Shown here piece by piece: positions 1-8,858 of a stretch of DNA of 64,000 nt. The position numbers and the translations under genes are program-made. The stretch spans positions 1,054,001-1,118,000 of the forward strand of contig NZ_CP018624.1 of NCBI RefSeq assembly GCF_002327185.1, given 5' to 3'. Below the pieces are notes generated by a model that was given only the letters and a program-made list of their open reading frames with translations, did no database searches and was not told where the DNA came from. The stretch comes from Clostridium chauvoei. GTDB lineage: Bacteria > Bacillota > Clostridia > Clostridiales > Clostridiaceae. How positions within the stretch are numbered: the first letter of the stretch is position 1; each line of letters opens with the position of its first letter.

Positions 1-1196
1 AATACAAAAATAGAATTTATATTCCAAGATGACAAAGCTATAGAATCTATTATAAAAGGGGTGTTTAGTGGAGAAGAGGATGATTTAGAACTAGATATAA
101 TAAAAAAGCAATATCTCTGGGGGCATCAGATATTCATATAGAAACTAGAGAATCTGATGTAATTATAAGATTAAGAACAGATGGAATTTTATCTATAGAA
201 AGAAAAATAAAAATTAATGAATACAATGTGTTATTATCTAAAATAAAAATTAAAGGGAATATGGACATAACAGAAAAAAGAAGACCTCAAGACGGAAAAT
301 ATTCTATAGTTTTAAACTCAAGTGAATATAGTTTGAGAGTATCCACAATACCAATTATTTATGGTGAAAAACTTGTTATAAGAATACTGTATGGTATGGT
401 TTTTAATTATACTATAGAAAATTTAAATCTAAACATGACACAAATAAAAAAATTAAAAAGAATAATGTCTTTGAAAAATGGACTTGTAATAGTTAATGGA
501 CCAACAGGTAGTGGTAAATCTACAACCTTATATGCTATGTTGCAATATATAAATAGAGATGAAATAAATATAACAACTTTAGAAGACCCAATAGAAACTA
601 TAATTCCAGGAATAAATCAAATGAATTTAAATAGAAAAGCAAATATAACTTTTGCAAATGGTCTTAGAAATATTTTAAGGCAAGATCCAGATGTGATTAT
701 GGTAGGAGAAATAAGAGATGAAGAAACAGCTGAAATTGCAGTAAGAGCATCATTAACAGGTCATAAAGTATATTCAACTATTCATACTAAAACACCTAGA
801 GATATATATTTAAGGCTTGAAGATATGGGGATTAAACCCTATCTTATAAAGGACTCTTTAGTTGGAATAGTTTCTCAAAGATTAATAAAAATTTTATGTG
901 ATGATTGTAAAAGTAAAATTAAAACTATAGATATAGATGGAAATAATATAGATCTATATGATAAGTGCGGATGTATTAAGTGTAATAATACAGGATATAA
1001 AGGTAGAGCTATGATAGCAGCTATACATATTATAAATTCAAATATTTTCCAGGAAATAAAATCTTTAAATAACGATGAGATGATAGATGGATTAATTTGT
1101 TTGTTAAAAAATGGATATATAACTCAAGAAGATTTTAAGGATTTTATAATTATGGAGGGCTTTAATGAAAAAAAGTATAAGCAATATTTTCTGTAG
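1..1196 (+). pseudogene. pilB: Type IV pilus/type II secretion assembly ATPase (PilB/GspE), 5' partial and frameshifted
   Basis: Hexameric cytoplasmic ATPase that powers pilus or pseudopilus assembly. The gene enters from the left edge in frame 1 and is open to a stop at 139-141, while the rest of the family signature continues in frame 3 (ASDIHIE at about 123-143). One extra A in the A6 run at 102-107 would join the two. Downstream are a Walker A box (GPTGSGKST, about 499-525), an acidic Walker B region (DPDVIMVGEIRDEETA), the HTKTP motif and a four-cysteine zinc site (CDDC, CGCIKC) near the C-terminus. The downstream part could also start alone at 228, but that would lack the N-terminal domain. 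It overlaps pilC by 32 bases. Either a real mutation, a slippage site, or a base-calling error; the family identity is secure. Confidence 0.85.
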
Positions 1197-2219
1197 AAAA
1201 AGTGATAGAGCTTTAGCTTTAATAGCTGAAAATATATGTAGGCTTCATGAAGAGGGGATAGATCTTTTATCTATTATGGATTTATTATTAGAGCTTCCTT
1301 TACCTAGGAAATATTTAGATAGTATAAAAGATACTAAATCTTCAATAGCACAAGGGAATACATTAGCAGAATCTTTGAAAGTAAATAATACTATATATCC
1401 AGAGTTTTTTATTTCTATGATAGATATGGGAGAGAAAAGTGGGAAATTAAGCACTATTTTAAAATGTTTAGAGCAGTATTATAAAAAATTAATTCAATAA
1501 AGAAAACTATAGCTAATGCGTTGAGTTATCCTTTTATTATTATAATAGCAATGTTTTTATTACTTATATTTTTAGCTTTATTTATAATTCCTAGTTTTTA
1601 TGATGTGTATATGTCTTCAGGTAGTGAAATTCCTAGGAGCTGTTTATTTATATATAAATTTGTAGAGTTTTTTAAAGAAAATAAGTTTATAGGAATTACA
1701 TATATTTTTTGTTGGGGAATAATATTGCCAAGCGTAATATTTAAATTAATATATAACCTCTATTTAAAAGAAAGACTACTTAAAATTCCAATAGTAAAAA
1801 AATTTAATGAGTATATCTTTGTATCATTATTATCTATTATTACAAATAGTGGAGTGAATTTATCTAATGGACTAAACTATTGTACAAATAGTTTTAAATC
1901 TAAAATCATTAAAAATAAATTTTTAATGATAAATAAAAAAATTTTACAAGGGAATTCCTTAGGAGATAGCTTGATAGATATAGGGGGTTATTCTAAGTAC
2001 ACTATTGCTGTAATAAAGCTTGGAGAAATGGGGGGAAGTATGGATGAAAGACTAAAAAATCTATCTATATATTTAGAAAATGAAATTAATTTATATATTA
2101 CAAAATGGATAAATTTAATTCAACCTATGACTATATTATGTATGGCTGGAATAGTGCTTATATTTATTGTTATTTTTGTACTGCCATTATTTGATTCATT
2201 ATTAGGAGGTATTGGGTGA
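1165..2219 (+). pseudogene. pilC: Type IV pilus inner-membrane platform protein (PilC/GspF), frameshifted
   Basis: Polytopic platform protein that works with the PilB ATPase. The start at 1165 follows GGAGG. The first part (1165-1500, 111 codons) carries the first GspF domain and ends in LEQYYKKLIQ then a stop. The family continuation (KKTIANALSYPF, then a long hydrophobic helix) lies in frame 3 and runs to 2219, including a second GspF domain with the SGVNLSNGL and LGEMGGSMDE patterns and a C-terminal membrane helix. Adding one A to the A6 run at 1483-1488 gives a continuous protein of about 350 residues, the usual family length. Its stop overlaps the GTG start of the next gene. This is the same kind of lesion as in pilB. 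Confidence 0.85.
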
Positions 2220-2662
2220 GTAAAAAGACTGGCTTTACAATAATAGAGTTAATTGTGGTTATTTTTATAATAACTATTGTTATAACTGGTGGATTTAGTA
2301 TGATAGCATCATTTCAAAAAATTAGAGAAAAGGAAAATATAAATAATGCTATTTATGAAGTGGTAGATACATTAAGTTATGCAAAGGCATATTGTAGGAA
2401 AAATTCAAGAGAAGGTGTTGTAGCTATAAATGCTAAAGAAGATTATATAGATTTTTCTTTTGATAGATATAATTATAAGTTCAAAAAAGTATATATGCCT
2501 AAAGGAATAAAACTAGTTAGCAATTTTACTTCAGGAACTAGAATAAAGATATCAAAAGATGGATACATAAAGAACTCTGGAACTATAGAAGTAAGATATA
2601 AGAAAAAAATAGTAGCAACAATAACTGTATCCGTAGGTAATGACATAATAAATATAAAATAG
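2216..2662 (+). CDS. Type IV pseudopilin / prepilin (GFTIIEL type)
   Basis: Small pilin-like protein of 148 residues. It has a short basic leader (MSKKTG), the prepilin peptidase site G/FTIIEL with the conserved Glu at +5, and a hydrophobic helix of about 20 residues, followed by a periplasm-type globular tail. The GTG start overlaps the pilC stop (GTGA), which implies translational coupling. It could be the major pilin or GspH-like minor pseudopilin; the sequence does not decide. First of four consecutive class III signal proteins. Confidence 0.8.
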   Translation: MSKKTGFTIIELIVVIFIITIVITGGFSMIASFQKIREKENINNAIYEVVDTLSYAKAYCRKNSREGVVAINAKEDYIDFSFDRYNYKFKKVYMPKGIKLVSNFTSGTRIKISKDGYIKNSGTIEVRYKKKIVATITVSVGNDIINIK

Positions 2663-2674
2663 GATGGCAAGTTA

Positions 2675-3142
2675 ATGAAGAAAAAAGGTAGTTTAATAAT
2701 AGAAACTTTAATGGGGATTATGTTTTTAACTATAGCTGGAACTATAATGTTAAAGTCTATAATAGGAGGTGAAATGTCTAAGGAAGTACGGAAGATTAGA
2801 GAGGAATTAAGTAGAGTATCTCATAGTATTATGAATGAAATAAAGTATAACTATACCTTAGAGAATCTTAATGCAGTTAATAACATTGAACTTAAATATT
2901 ATGATAATTTTATGATAGATTTATTAACAAAAGATTTAAGTGAAATGCCATTAGGAAATGATATTAAAATAACAAAGGTAAAAACCATTTTGGAGCTAGA
3001 TAGTAAAGATTTAGAATTCATAAATGGAAGTGAAAAAATAGAAGCGTTAGCTCAATACAAAATAGATATAAATTTAAATGTTGGAGATGTTGGAATAAAT
3101 GAAAATAGAGAATTCTATAAGAGTTTATGGATGGAAATGTAG
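2675..3142 (+). CDS. Type IV minor pseudopilin-like protein (PilV/GspI position)
   Basis: 155 residues with leader MKKKG, cleavage motif G/SLIIETL (Glu at +5) and a hydrophobic helix (about residues 6-26). The rest is not recognisable and is rich in charged residues. It lies 12 bases after the previous pseudopilin and overlaps the next one by 44 bases, so it belongs to the same operon. Minor pseudopilins prime pilus assembly; that role is inferred from position and signal only. Confidence 0.7.
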   Translation: MKKKGSLIIETLMGIMFLTIAGTIMLKSIIGGEMSKEVRKIREELSRVSHSIMNEIKYNYTLENLNAVNNIELKYYDNFMIDLLTKDLSEMPLGNDIKITKVKTILELDSKDLEFINGSEKIEALAQYKIDINLNVGDVGINENREFYKSLWMEM

Positions 3143-3602
3143 TAAGAAAAGAGGATATTCATTAATTGAATTAATAGCTACTTTGTTTATGTCAACGATA
3201 ATTTTAACTATAGGGGTAAAACTTGTTATATCTTCATATAAAGCTTATAGAGAATTAGAAAATGTAAGTCTTCAAAATAACTTTATTGATGATGCATGTC
3301 TAACTATAAATAGATTAACTAACGAGATTATGATTGCTGATATAGTTTGTAGTGATGAAACAATGAAAAATAAAAATGAAATAAAAATTTCCTGTGTGTA
3401 TAAAAATAATAATAAATATTTTATAAAAGATAAAATTATAAAGTTAAATAGAAGTAAACATCTTATAATAGATATTCCAAATGAAACTGGTACTAATTTT
3501 ATATTAAAGGATCTTAAAGAATTTAAAGTTATAAAAAAGAAGAATATAAATTATATTTTTATTAAGCATAAGTCAGGAGAAATAAGAGTTCAATGTATAT
3601 GA
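3099..3602 (+). CDS. Type IV minor pseudopilin-like protein (PilW/GspJ position)
   Basis: 167 residues if started at ATG 3099. The leader is then unusually long (about 18 residues, ending KKRG) before the motif G/YSLIELIATLF and a hydrophobic helix. No better downstream start was found in this frame before the motif, and no strong ribosome binding site precedes 3099, so the start is uncertain. The long overlap (44 bases) with the upstream gene suggests coupling. GspJ-like role is inferred from order. Confidence 0.68.
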   Translation: MKIENSIRVYGWKCSKKRGYSLIELIATLFMSTIILTIGVKLVISSYKAYRELENVSLQNNFIDDACLTINRLTNEIMIADIVCSDETMKNKNEIKISCVYKNNNKYFIKDKIIKLNRSKHLIIDIPNETGTNFILKDLKEFKVIKKKNINYIFIKHKSGEIRVQCI

Positions 3603-4048
3603 TAAAAGAAAAAAAGAAAGGATTCGTACTTATTGAATCTTTAGGTATTTTACTTATGGTATCTTTCTTTTCGCTATTTTTAAATAAAATAATTGTTAAT
3701 AATATTAAAAAATCTAATGTCTATTACACAAAAGAAGATATAAGAACTTTAAGTTTAAATCAAGAAGAAGTTTTAATTGAAGCTATAACATATATAAATA
3801 AAAATAGTGAATTAAAAGATAAGATTAAAGGAAATATTGAAAATGATAAAAATGAGTATTTTAAAGAAATAATTAAATCTTCAAAATATAAAGATTTATC
3901 TATAGTAGTAAGTAATGAAGCTATTTATATAGAAGAGATAAAAAGTAATTTAAAGAAAATTATAGTTTTAGAAAGTAAATTAAAATTTATAAAGAATCAA
4001 GAGATTATAATGCTTATTCCTAAATATTATGAAAGTGATTATATTTAA
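3593..4048 (+). CDS. Type IV minor pseudopilin-like protein
   Basis: 151 residues with a basic leader (MYMIKEKKKG), the motif G/FVLIESLGILL with Glu at +5, and one membrane helix followed by a Lys/Glu-rich, mainly helical tail. It overlaps the preceding gene by 10 bases. Position as the last pseudopilin resembles GspK/PilX slots, but the tail is too divergent to assign. Confidence 0.66.
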   Translation: MYMIKEKKKGFVLIESLGILLMVSFFSLFLNKIIVNNIKKSNVYYTKEDIRTLSLNQEEVLIEAITYINKNSELKDKIKGNIENDKNEYFKEIIKSSKYKDLSIVVSNEAIYIEEIKSNLKKIIVLESKLKFIKNQEIIMLIPKYYESDYI

Positions 4049-4060
4049 AAGGAGTATAAA

Positions 4061-4750
4061 ATGAAAAATATAGTAGAAATTCAAGGGAGAGAATGTATCT
4101 ACAAAGGAAAGACACTTAAATCTAAAGATGAACTAGAATTAATTAAAATTCTAAATAAAAATTTAGAAATAATAATAATAGGAGAACCATTACTTATAAA
4201 AATATATGATTTTAATAAAGATGACAAAAATTTAGAAGAATTTATAGAAGAAAATCTAGAAAAAGAATTTTTAGTAAATAGTGATATGCTTTTTCACTAC
4301 GAATATTTTAAAAAGAATAATTTAGTATATATATATTCTATAAAAAGAGGATTAACAGTAGAAAAACTAAGTAAAGATGCTAAAAAACTTAAGGTAATAC
4401 CGATTCAGTTCTTAATAAAAGATCTGATAAATAGAAAGTTTAAAAAATATAAAGATATTATTTCAATTACTAAGTTTAGAGATATATATTATTTAACAAG
4501 CATCAAAAATAAGATGATAGTAGATTGTGACATTTTAGATATAAATAAAGATATTAATGATATTTTAGTCAGTTATGGTAGTAATAATTTAATTGTCCTA
4601 GATGATGATATAAAAGAAAAAATAGATACTTCCAAATTTAAATTAATAAATTTTTTAAAGATAGGAGAAATTATTGATGAAAGGATTTATAAAAAACAAA
4701 GACTTTATACCAAAGAATTTTTCAAAAAAGAGAGAAGAAAAGTTAACTAA
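4061..4750 (+). CDS. PilM-like (actin-fold) pilus assembly protein, divergent
   Basis: 229 residues, soluble, no membrane helix, very rich in Lys, Ile, Asp and Glu. RBS AAGGAG lies 6-7 bases before the ATG. I identify it only by place: it precedes genes that look like PilN and PilO, so it sits where the cytoplasmic PilM/GspL-type protein is expected. No clear phosphate-binding actin motifs could be seen. Its 3' end overlaps the next gene by 74 bases. Confidence 0.5.
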   Translation: MKNIVEIQGRECIYKGKTLKSKDELELIKILNKNLEIIIIGEPLLIKIYDFNKDDKNLEEFIEENLEKEFLVNSDMLFHYEYFKKNNLVYIYSIKRGLTVEKLSKDAKKLKVIPIQFLIKDLINRKFKKYKDIISITKFRDIYYLTSIKNKMIVDCDILDINKDINDILVSYGSNNLIVLDDDIKEKIDTSKFKLINFLKIGEIIDERIYKKQRLYTKEFFKKERRKVN

Positions 4751-5084
4751 AGAGGATAATAAGGGAATATTACTTTTGATTTTAATAAATATTTTTATAT
4801 TACCAATGACAATAAGTAGTATATTTTTAAAAGAAGAACCAGAGATAATAGAAGAGAAAAGTGAAATAGAAGAGATATCTAGTGAAAATATAAAGACATT
4901 TATAGATGAAATAGATGATAATTTATTATCTATAAAAATAAAAGATGGAATAGGTGAAATATTAGTAAAGGGAAAAGAAAAAATATTTTCTTTAGAAGAA
5001 AATAGAAATATCCTAATTGATAATATAAAAAAATTAGAGGATAATAAATTTTTGCTTTCTATAAAAGGTAATATAGATGAATAA
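4677..5084 (+). CDS. PilN-like pilus assembly membrane protein
   Basis: About 135 residues. A short N-terminal cytoplasmic stretch with a DFIPKNF pattern (PilN proteins bind PilM through such an N-terminus) is followed by one hydrophobic helix at about residues 29-47 and an acidic extracytoplasmic tail. ATG 4677 is preferred over the adjacent TTG 4674 because AGGAG at 4663-4667 is then 9 bases away. It overlaps the PilM-like gene and the next gene (by 8 bases). Confidence 0.55.
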   Translation: MKGFIKNKDFIPKNFSKKREEKLTKEDNKGILLLILINIFILPMTISSIFLKEEPEIIEEKSEIEEISSENIKTFIDEIDDNLLSIKIKDGIGEILVKGKEKIFSLEENRNILIDNIKKLEDNKFLLSIKGNIDE

Positions 5085-5439
5085 TAAGAAAAGTTTATAC
5101 TTAAAGGGGATTATTATTTTAATAACAATAATTCAAGTTGGTGTTTTAGTTTTATATAAATTAGGAAGTCAAAATCTATATGAAGATACTGAAGTGTTTA
5201 TAAATAATGCTTATGAGAAGTCTATTAAGGAAATAGAAATGGATTTAGAGAATATTAAAAATTATAGTATAGAAAATTACTATAAAGTAGAAGAAAGTTG
5301 GTTAATAGACTTAAATTTAGAAGGACTTGAGAATATATTAGCTAATTTAGATAATATAAATAAATTTTATATAAAAAACTATGATTTTTTTTATGAGAAT
5401 TCTAAATCTATACTGAAATTAACTTTAAAAAGTAAATAA
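5077..5439 (+). CDS. PilO-like pilus assembly membrane protein, short
   Basis: 120 residues: a basic N-terminus, one membrane helix (about residues 10-27) and a helical, Glu/Asn-rich tail. Single-pass topology and location directly after the PilN-like gene fit PilO, which pairs with PilN; the length is short for the family. It is the last gene of the pilus operon. No clear terminator was seen in the 160 bases before efp. Confidence 0.5.
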   Translation: MNNKKSLYLKGIIILITIIQVGVLVLYKLGSQNLYEDTEVFINNAYEKSIKEIEMDLENIKNYSIENYYKVEESWLIDLNLEGLENILANLDNINKFYIKNYDFFYENSKSILKLTLKSK

Positions 5440-5602
5440 ATTGACTATTATTAATTAAAGTTAGCTTAAATAATTGCATTTATTTATTAATTTTGATAAA
5501 ATATTTTTGTTATGTCAATAAGATATAATAAATTATGATTAGTTAGTTAACCTATGGGTTATAATAAATAATGAATAAAAGTTATTTTTGGAGGGATATT
5601 AT

Positions 5603-6160
5603 ATGATATCAGCAGGAGATTTAAGAAAAGGTACAACTTTCGAACATGAAGGACAAGTGTATACAGTTATTGACTTTTTACACGTAAAGCCAGGTAAAGG
5701 TGCTGCCTTTGTTAGAACAAAATTAAGAAATGTTATCTCAGGTGGAGTTACAGATACTACATTTAACCCAACTGCAAAATTACAAGAAGCAGTAATTGAA
5801 AGAAAAGAAATGCAATATCTTTATTCAGATGGAGAATTATATTACTTCATGGATCAAGAAACTTTTGAGCAAATACCTTTAAACTATGAAAAAGTTGAAG
5901 ATGCTATAAAATTCTTAAAAGAAAACATGTTTGCAATAATTAAATTCTATAAAGGTGAAGCTTTCTCAGTAGAAGCACCAAACTTTGTTGAATTATTAAT
6001 AACACAAGCAGATCCAGGAATAAAAGGAAATACAGCTACAAATGCAATGAAACCTGCAACATTAGAAACAGGTGCTGTTGTTAACGTTCCTATGTTCGTT
6101 AATGAAGGAGATACTATAAGAGTAGATACTAGAACTGGAGAATATATGGAAAGAGTATAA
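5603..6160 (+). CDS. efp: Elongation factor P
   Basis: 185-residue translation factor that rescues ribosomes stalled at proline runs. The start ATG 5603 gives the canonical N-terminus [13 protein letters not shown] and follows GGAGGG; the longer reading from 5588 is not needed. The KOW-like N-domain carries the loop PGKGAAF with Lys32 at the place that is modified in this family. The C-terminal OB domain ends in [17 protein letters not shown], the usual terminus. Monocistronic: a strong terminator follows at once. Confidence 0.97.
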   Translation: MISAGDLRKGTTFEHEGQVYTVIDFLHVKPGKGAAFVRTKLRNVISGGVTDTTFNPTAKLQEAVIERKEMQYLYSDGELYYFMDQETFEQIPLNYEKVEDAIKFLKENMFAIIKFYKGEAFSVEAPNFVELLITQADPGIKGNTATNAMKPATLETGAVVNVPMFVNEGDTIRVDTRTGEYMERV

Positions 6161-6170
6161 TCTCAGTTAG

Positions 6171-6203
6171 ATGCTAAGTTCTTAAGAACTTAGCATTTTT
6201 TTA
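6171..6203 (+). terminator. Rho-independent terminator after efp
   Basis: Self-complementary hairpin with arms ATGCTAAGTTC and GAACTTAGCAT, followed by seven T. Confidence 0.9.
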
Positions 6204-6310
6204 AATAATTTGATACTATTAGCAAATTATAGGTTATAATTATAATATAAGTTAATTATTTAAATCATTTAGTAGTATAGTGTAGTATTTTAAATTAAGG
6301 ATGTGTGAAA

Positions 6311-6673
6311 ATGCAAAAAATAAAAAGTAATATTCAATTGTTTAAAGGTAAGTTAGAGTTAATACAAGACAAAGAATATAAGGATTTATTTTATAACATA
6401 TCATCCATATTAGATTCACTTTCAGAAAAGGTAGAAGAGACTTTAGTAAAACAAGAATATTTAGAAGAAAATGTTCAATATATGGATGAAGATTTAACTG
6501 ATTTACAAGAGGAGCTTTTTGAAGAAGTATCTTTTGAAGAGTTAGATGACTTTGAAGATGAGTATATAGAGATAAATTGTATTAATTGCAATAAACCAAT
6601 GTTTATAGAAAAGGAATCTTTAGAAAAGAATAAAAATATTTCGTGTCCTTTTTGTAAAAAGAATATTAAATAA
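6311..6673 (+). CDS. CD1247-type small zinc-ribbon protein
   Basis: 121 residues. The N-terminal two thirds is acidic and coiled-coil-like (LEENVQYMDEDLTDLQEEL); the C-terminus holds a zinc ribbon, CINC at about residues 95-98 and CPFC near 113-116. Start ATG 6311 is chosen over GTG 6305 because AAGGA lies about 9 bases upstream. Proteins of this make-up sit between efp and spoIIIAA in clostridia; function unknown. Flanked by terminators on both sides, so it is transcribed alone. Confidence 0.75.
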   Translation: MQKIKSNIQLFKGKLELIQDKEYKDLFYNISSILDSLSEKVEETLVKQEYLEENVQYMDEDLTDLQEELFEEVSFEELDDFEDEYIEINCINCNKPMFIEKESLEKNKNISCPFCKKNIK

Positions 6674-6677
6674 CACA

Positions 6678-6722
6678 AATAATCCCATTTGTTATGGTAA
6701 TAGCAAATGGGATTATTTTTTT
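6678..6722 (+). terminator. Rho-independent terminator
   Basis: 14-bp perfect stem (arms 6678-6691 and 6704-6717) with a 12-base loop, followed by T-rich sequence. Confidence 0.9.
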
Positions 6723-6813
6723 AAAAATATTTTACATATTTAATTATAAGTTTGAATATTATTTGATAGTGAGAAATAAGTTTATATAAACAATAGAGTA
6801 GGAAGTGATGATT

Positions 6814-7737
6814 ATGGGAAGAGAAGAAGAAATTTTAAAAGTATTACCTTTAAAGGTTGGAAGTTTAATAAGACATAAGGATTTAAAAGATTCTATTCAA
6901 GAAATTAGACTTAAAATTGGTAAACCAATTATCATTTATACTTTTAAAGGAGAAGAAGTTTTAAGTTATGTAACAACAGCAGAAGATATAAAACAAACAC
7001 TTGTTAAAATTTCAAATTATTCTTTATATGCATATGAAGAAGAAATAAAACAAGGTTATATAACCATAAGAGGTGGGCATAGAATAGGTATTGCAGGAGA
7101 ATGTGTAATTGTATCAGGAACTATAAGAACAATTAAAAATATATCATCTTTAAATTTTAGAATATGTAGAGAGGTAAAAGGTTGTTCTAATGAAGTTATG
7201 AGATATATAACTGAAAATGATAGAGTATATAATACATTAATAGTGTCTCCTCCTAAATGTGGAAAAACTACTATATTAAGAGATGTAGCAAAGAATATAT
7301 CATCGGGGATGAACATAAGAAATTTAAAAGGAAAAAAGGTATGCATAATAGATGAAAGAAGTGAAATTGCAGCAAGTTTTAATGGAGTACCTCAAATGGA
7401 TGTAGGAATACGAACGGATGTCTTAGATAATTGCTTGAAAAAAGAAGGCATGATAATGGCAATAAGAAGTTTATCACCAGAAGTTTTAATTTGTGACGAA
7501 ATTGGAACAAATGGGGATATAGAAGCATTGCAAATGGCATTTAATTCAGGGGTAAATGTTGTAGTAACTTTACATGGATACAGTATAGAAGATATTTATA
7601 AAAGAAAAGTTTTTAAAGAAATATTATATTCTTCTATTTTAGATAGAATCGTGATATTAAGCAATAGAAATGGAGTTGGTACATTAGAAAATATATATGA
7701 AGTAGGAATGGAGGGGAAATTAAAATGCTTAAAATAA
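6814..7737 (+). CDS. spoIIIAA: Stage III sporulation protein AA (SpoIIIAA), secretion-type ATPase
   Basis: ATPase of the SpoIIIA-SpoIIQ channel linking mother cell and forespore; related to type II/IV secretion ATPases. About 307 residues from ATG 6814, which is 8 bases after AGGAAG; the nearer GTG 6805 and ATG 6808 are too close to it. Walker A PPKCGKTT lies near residues 145-153, and the acidic Walker B (VLICDEIG) near 225-233. It overlaps spoIIIAB by 13 bases and opens an eight-gene operon. In Bacillus the operon is under sigma E; I could not find a convincing sigma E promoter here. Confidence 0.96.
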   Translation: MGREEEILKVLPLKVGSLIRHKDLKDSIQEIRLKIGKPIIIYTFKGEEVLSYVTTAEDIKQTLVKISNYSLYAYEEEIKQGYITIRGGHRIGIAGECVIVSGTIRTIKNISSLNFRICREVKGCSNEVMRYITENDRVYNTLIVSPPKCGKTTILRDVAKNISSGMNIRNLKGKKVCIIDERSEIAASFNGVPQMDVGIRTDVLDNCLKKEGMIMAIRSLSPEVLICDEIGTNGDIEALQMAFNSGVNVVVTLHGYSIEDIYKRKVFKEILYSSILDRIVILSNRNGVGTLENIYEVGMEGKLKCLK

Positions 7738-8243
7738 TAGCGATTTTAATAATATTTTTAGCATGTACCTACATAGGATTTTATTATGGAGAAAACTTTA
7801 AAAAAAGAAGTAGTCAATTAAGTGAGATATTAAAAGGGTTGCTACTTTTAAATAATGAGGTTATGTACACAAATACCCCATTACCAGAAGCACTTAGATA
7901 TGTTGCCCTTAAAGTAGATTATCCTTTAAGAAATTTACTTTTAAAGGTATCTGAGAATCTTGTTAAAGGAGAGTGTGAAAGTGTATATGAAGCCTTTAAA
8001 ACAGAATATAAAAAAGAAAAACATGAATTTAGAATTATTGAAGAAGACAAGCTGATAATAAGTGATTTTTTAAAATCATTAGGAGAATCAGGAGTATACG
8101 GACAAGATAAAATTTTTAATTTGGCAATAGAAAATATCAAAGGGAATTGTAAAACATCAGAGGTTATTGCTAGTAAAAATACAAAAATGTATAGAGCTTT
8201 AGGGTTATGTATTGGAGCTATGCTTAGCCTATTCTTAATGTAA
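7725..8243 (+). CDS. spoIIIAB: Stage III sporulation protein AB
   Basis: 172 residues with an N-terminal membrane helix, a helical domain and a C-terminal helix (ALGLCIGAMLSLFLM). This is a GspF-like layout, consistent with the known relation of SpoIIIAB to secretion platform proteins. Translationally coupled to spoIIIAA. Confidence 0.93.
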   Translation: MLKIIAILIIFLACTYIGFYYGENFKKRSSQLSEILKGLLLLNNEVMYTNTPLPEALRYVALKVDYPLRNLLLKVSENLVKGECESVYEAFKTEYKKEKHEFRIIEEDKLIISDFLKSLGESGVYGQDKIFNLAIENIKGNCKTSEVIASKNTKMYRALGLCIGAMLSLFLM

Positions 8244-8259
8244 GGGGGGAGTAAATTTT

Positions 8260-8457
8260 ATGCTAGATGTAGGAATCTTATTTAAAATAGGAGCTATGGG
8301 TATTTTGTTGGTAGTACTAGATAAAGTTTTAAAAAGTAGTGGAAAGGATGATATAGCAGTAATTACTAACATAGCTGGAGTTGTAATTATTTTAATTACC
8401 TTAGTTGGATTAATAGGAAATTTATTTAACACAATAAAGACTATGTTTATGTTGTAG
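8260..8457 (+). CDS. spoIIIAC: Stage III sporulation protein AC
   Basis: 65 residues with two membrane helices, the usual family size. RBS GGGGGG is 10 bases before ATG 8260. Member of the feeding-tube channel; works with SpoIIIAD, which begins 8 bases later. Confidence 0.92.
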   Translation: MLDVGILFKIGAMGILLVVLDKVLKSSGKDDIAVITNIAGVVIILITLVGLIGNLFNTIKTMFML

Positions 8458-8465
8458 GTGATAAT

Positions 8466-8849
8466 ATGGAAATTATAAAAATAGTATCCTTTGCTTTTAT
8501 AGGGTTATTTCTTTTTATGATATTTAAAGATAGAAGAAGTGATCTTGCTATTTCCATATCAATAGCAGTGGGGGTAATTATATTCTTATTTATAATAGGA
8601 CAACTAAATGATGTTATATATTTTGTTAAAAATATAGCTGATAAAGCAAATATAGATATGGTTTATATAGGAATAGTTCTTAAAATTTTAGCAATAGCAT
8701 ATTTAACTTCTTTTTGTAGTGAAATATGTAAAGATGCAGGGGCTGGAAGTATAGCTTCTAAGGTTGAATTTTCAGGGAAAATATTAATTTTAGCTTTAGC
8801 AATACCAATTTTAATGGCAGTACTAGAGTCAATCTTACAGATATTATAG
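8466..8849 (+). CDS. spoIIIAD: Stage III sporulation protein AD
   Basis: 127 residues, four predicted membrane helices, with the family run LTSFCSEICKDAGAGSIASK near residues 79-98. Part of the SpoIIIA membrane complex; coupled to its neighbours by short spacings. Confidence 0.93.
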   Translation: MEIIKIVSFAFIGLFLFMIFKDRRSDLAISISIAVGVIIFLFIIGQLNDVIYFVKNIADKANIDMVYIGIVLKILAIAYLTSFCSEICKDAGAGSIASKVEFSGKILILALAIPILMAVLESILQIL

Positions 8850-8858
8850 GTGTTAAAT

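Noticed and set aside
6725-6800. Sigma E promoter for the spoIIIA operon
   Set aside because: CATATTTA is present but without a correctly placed ATA element; the match is too weak to list.
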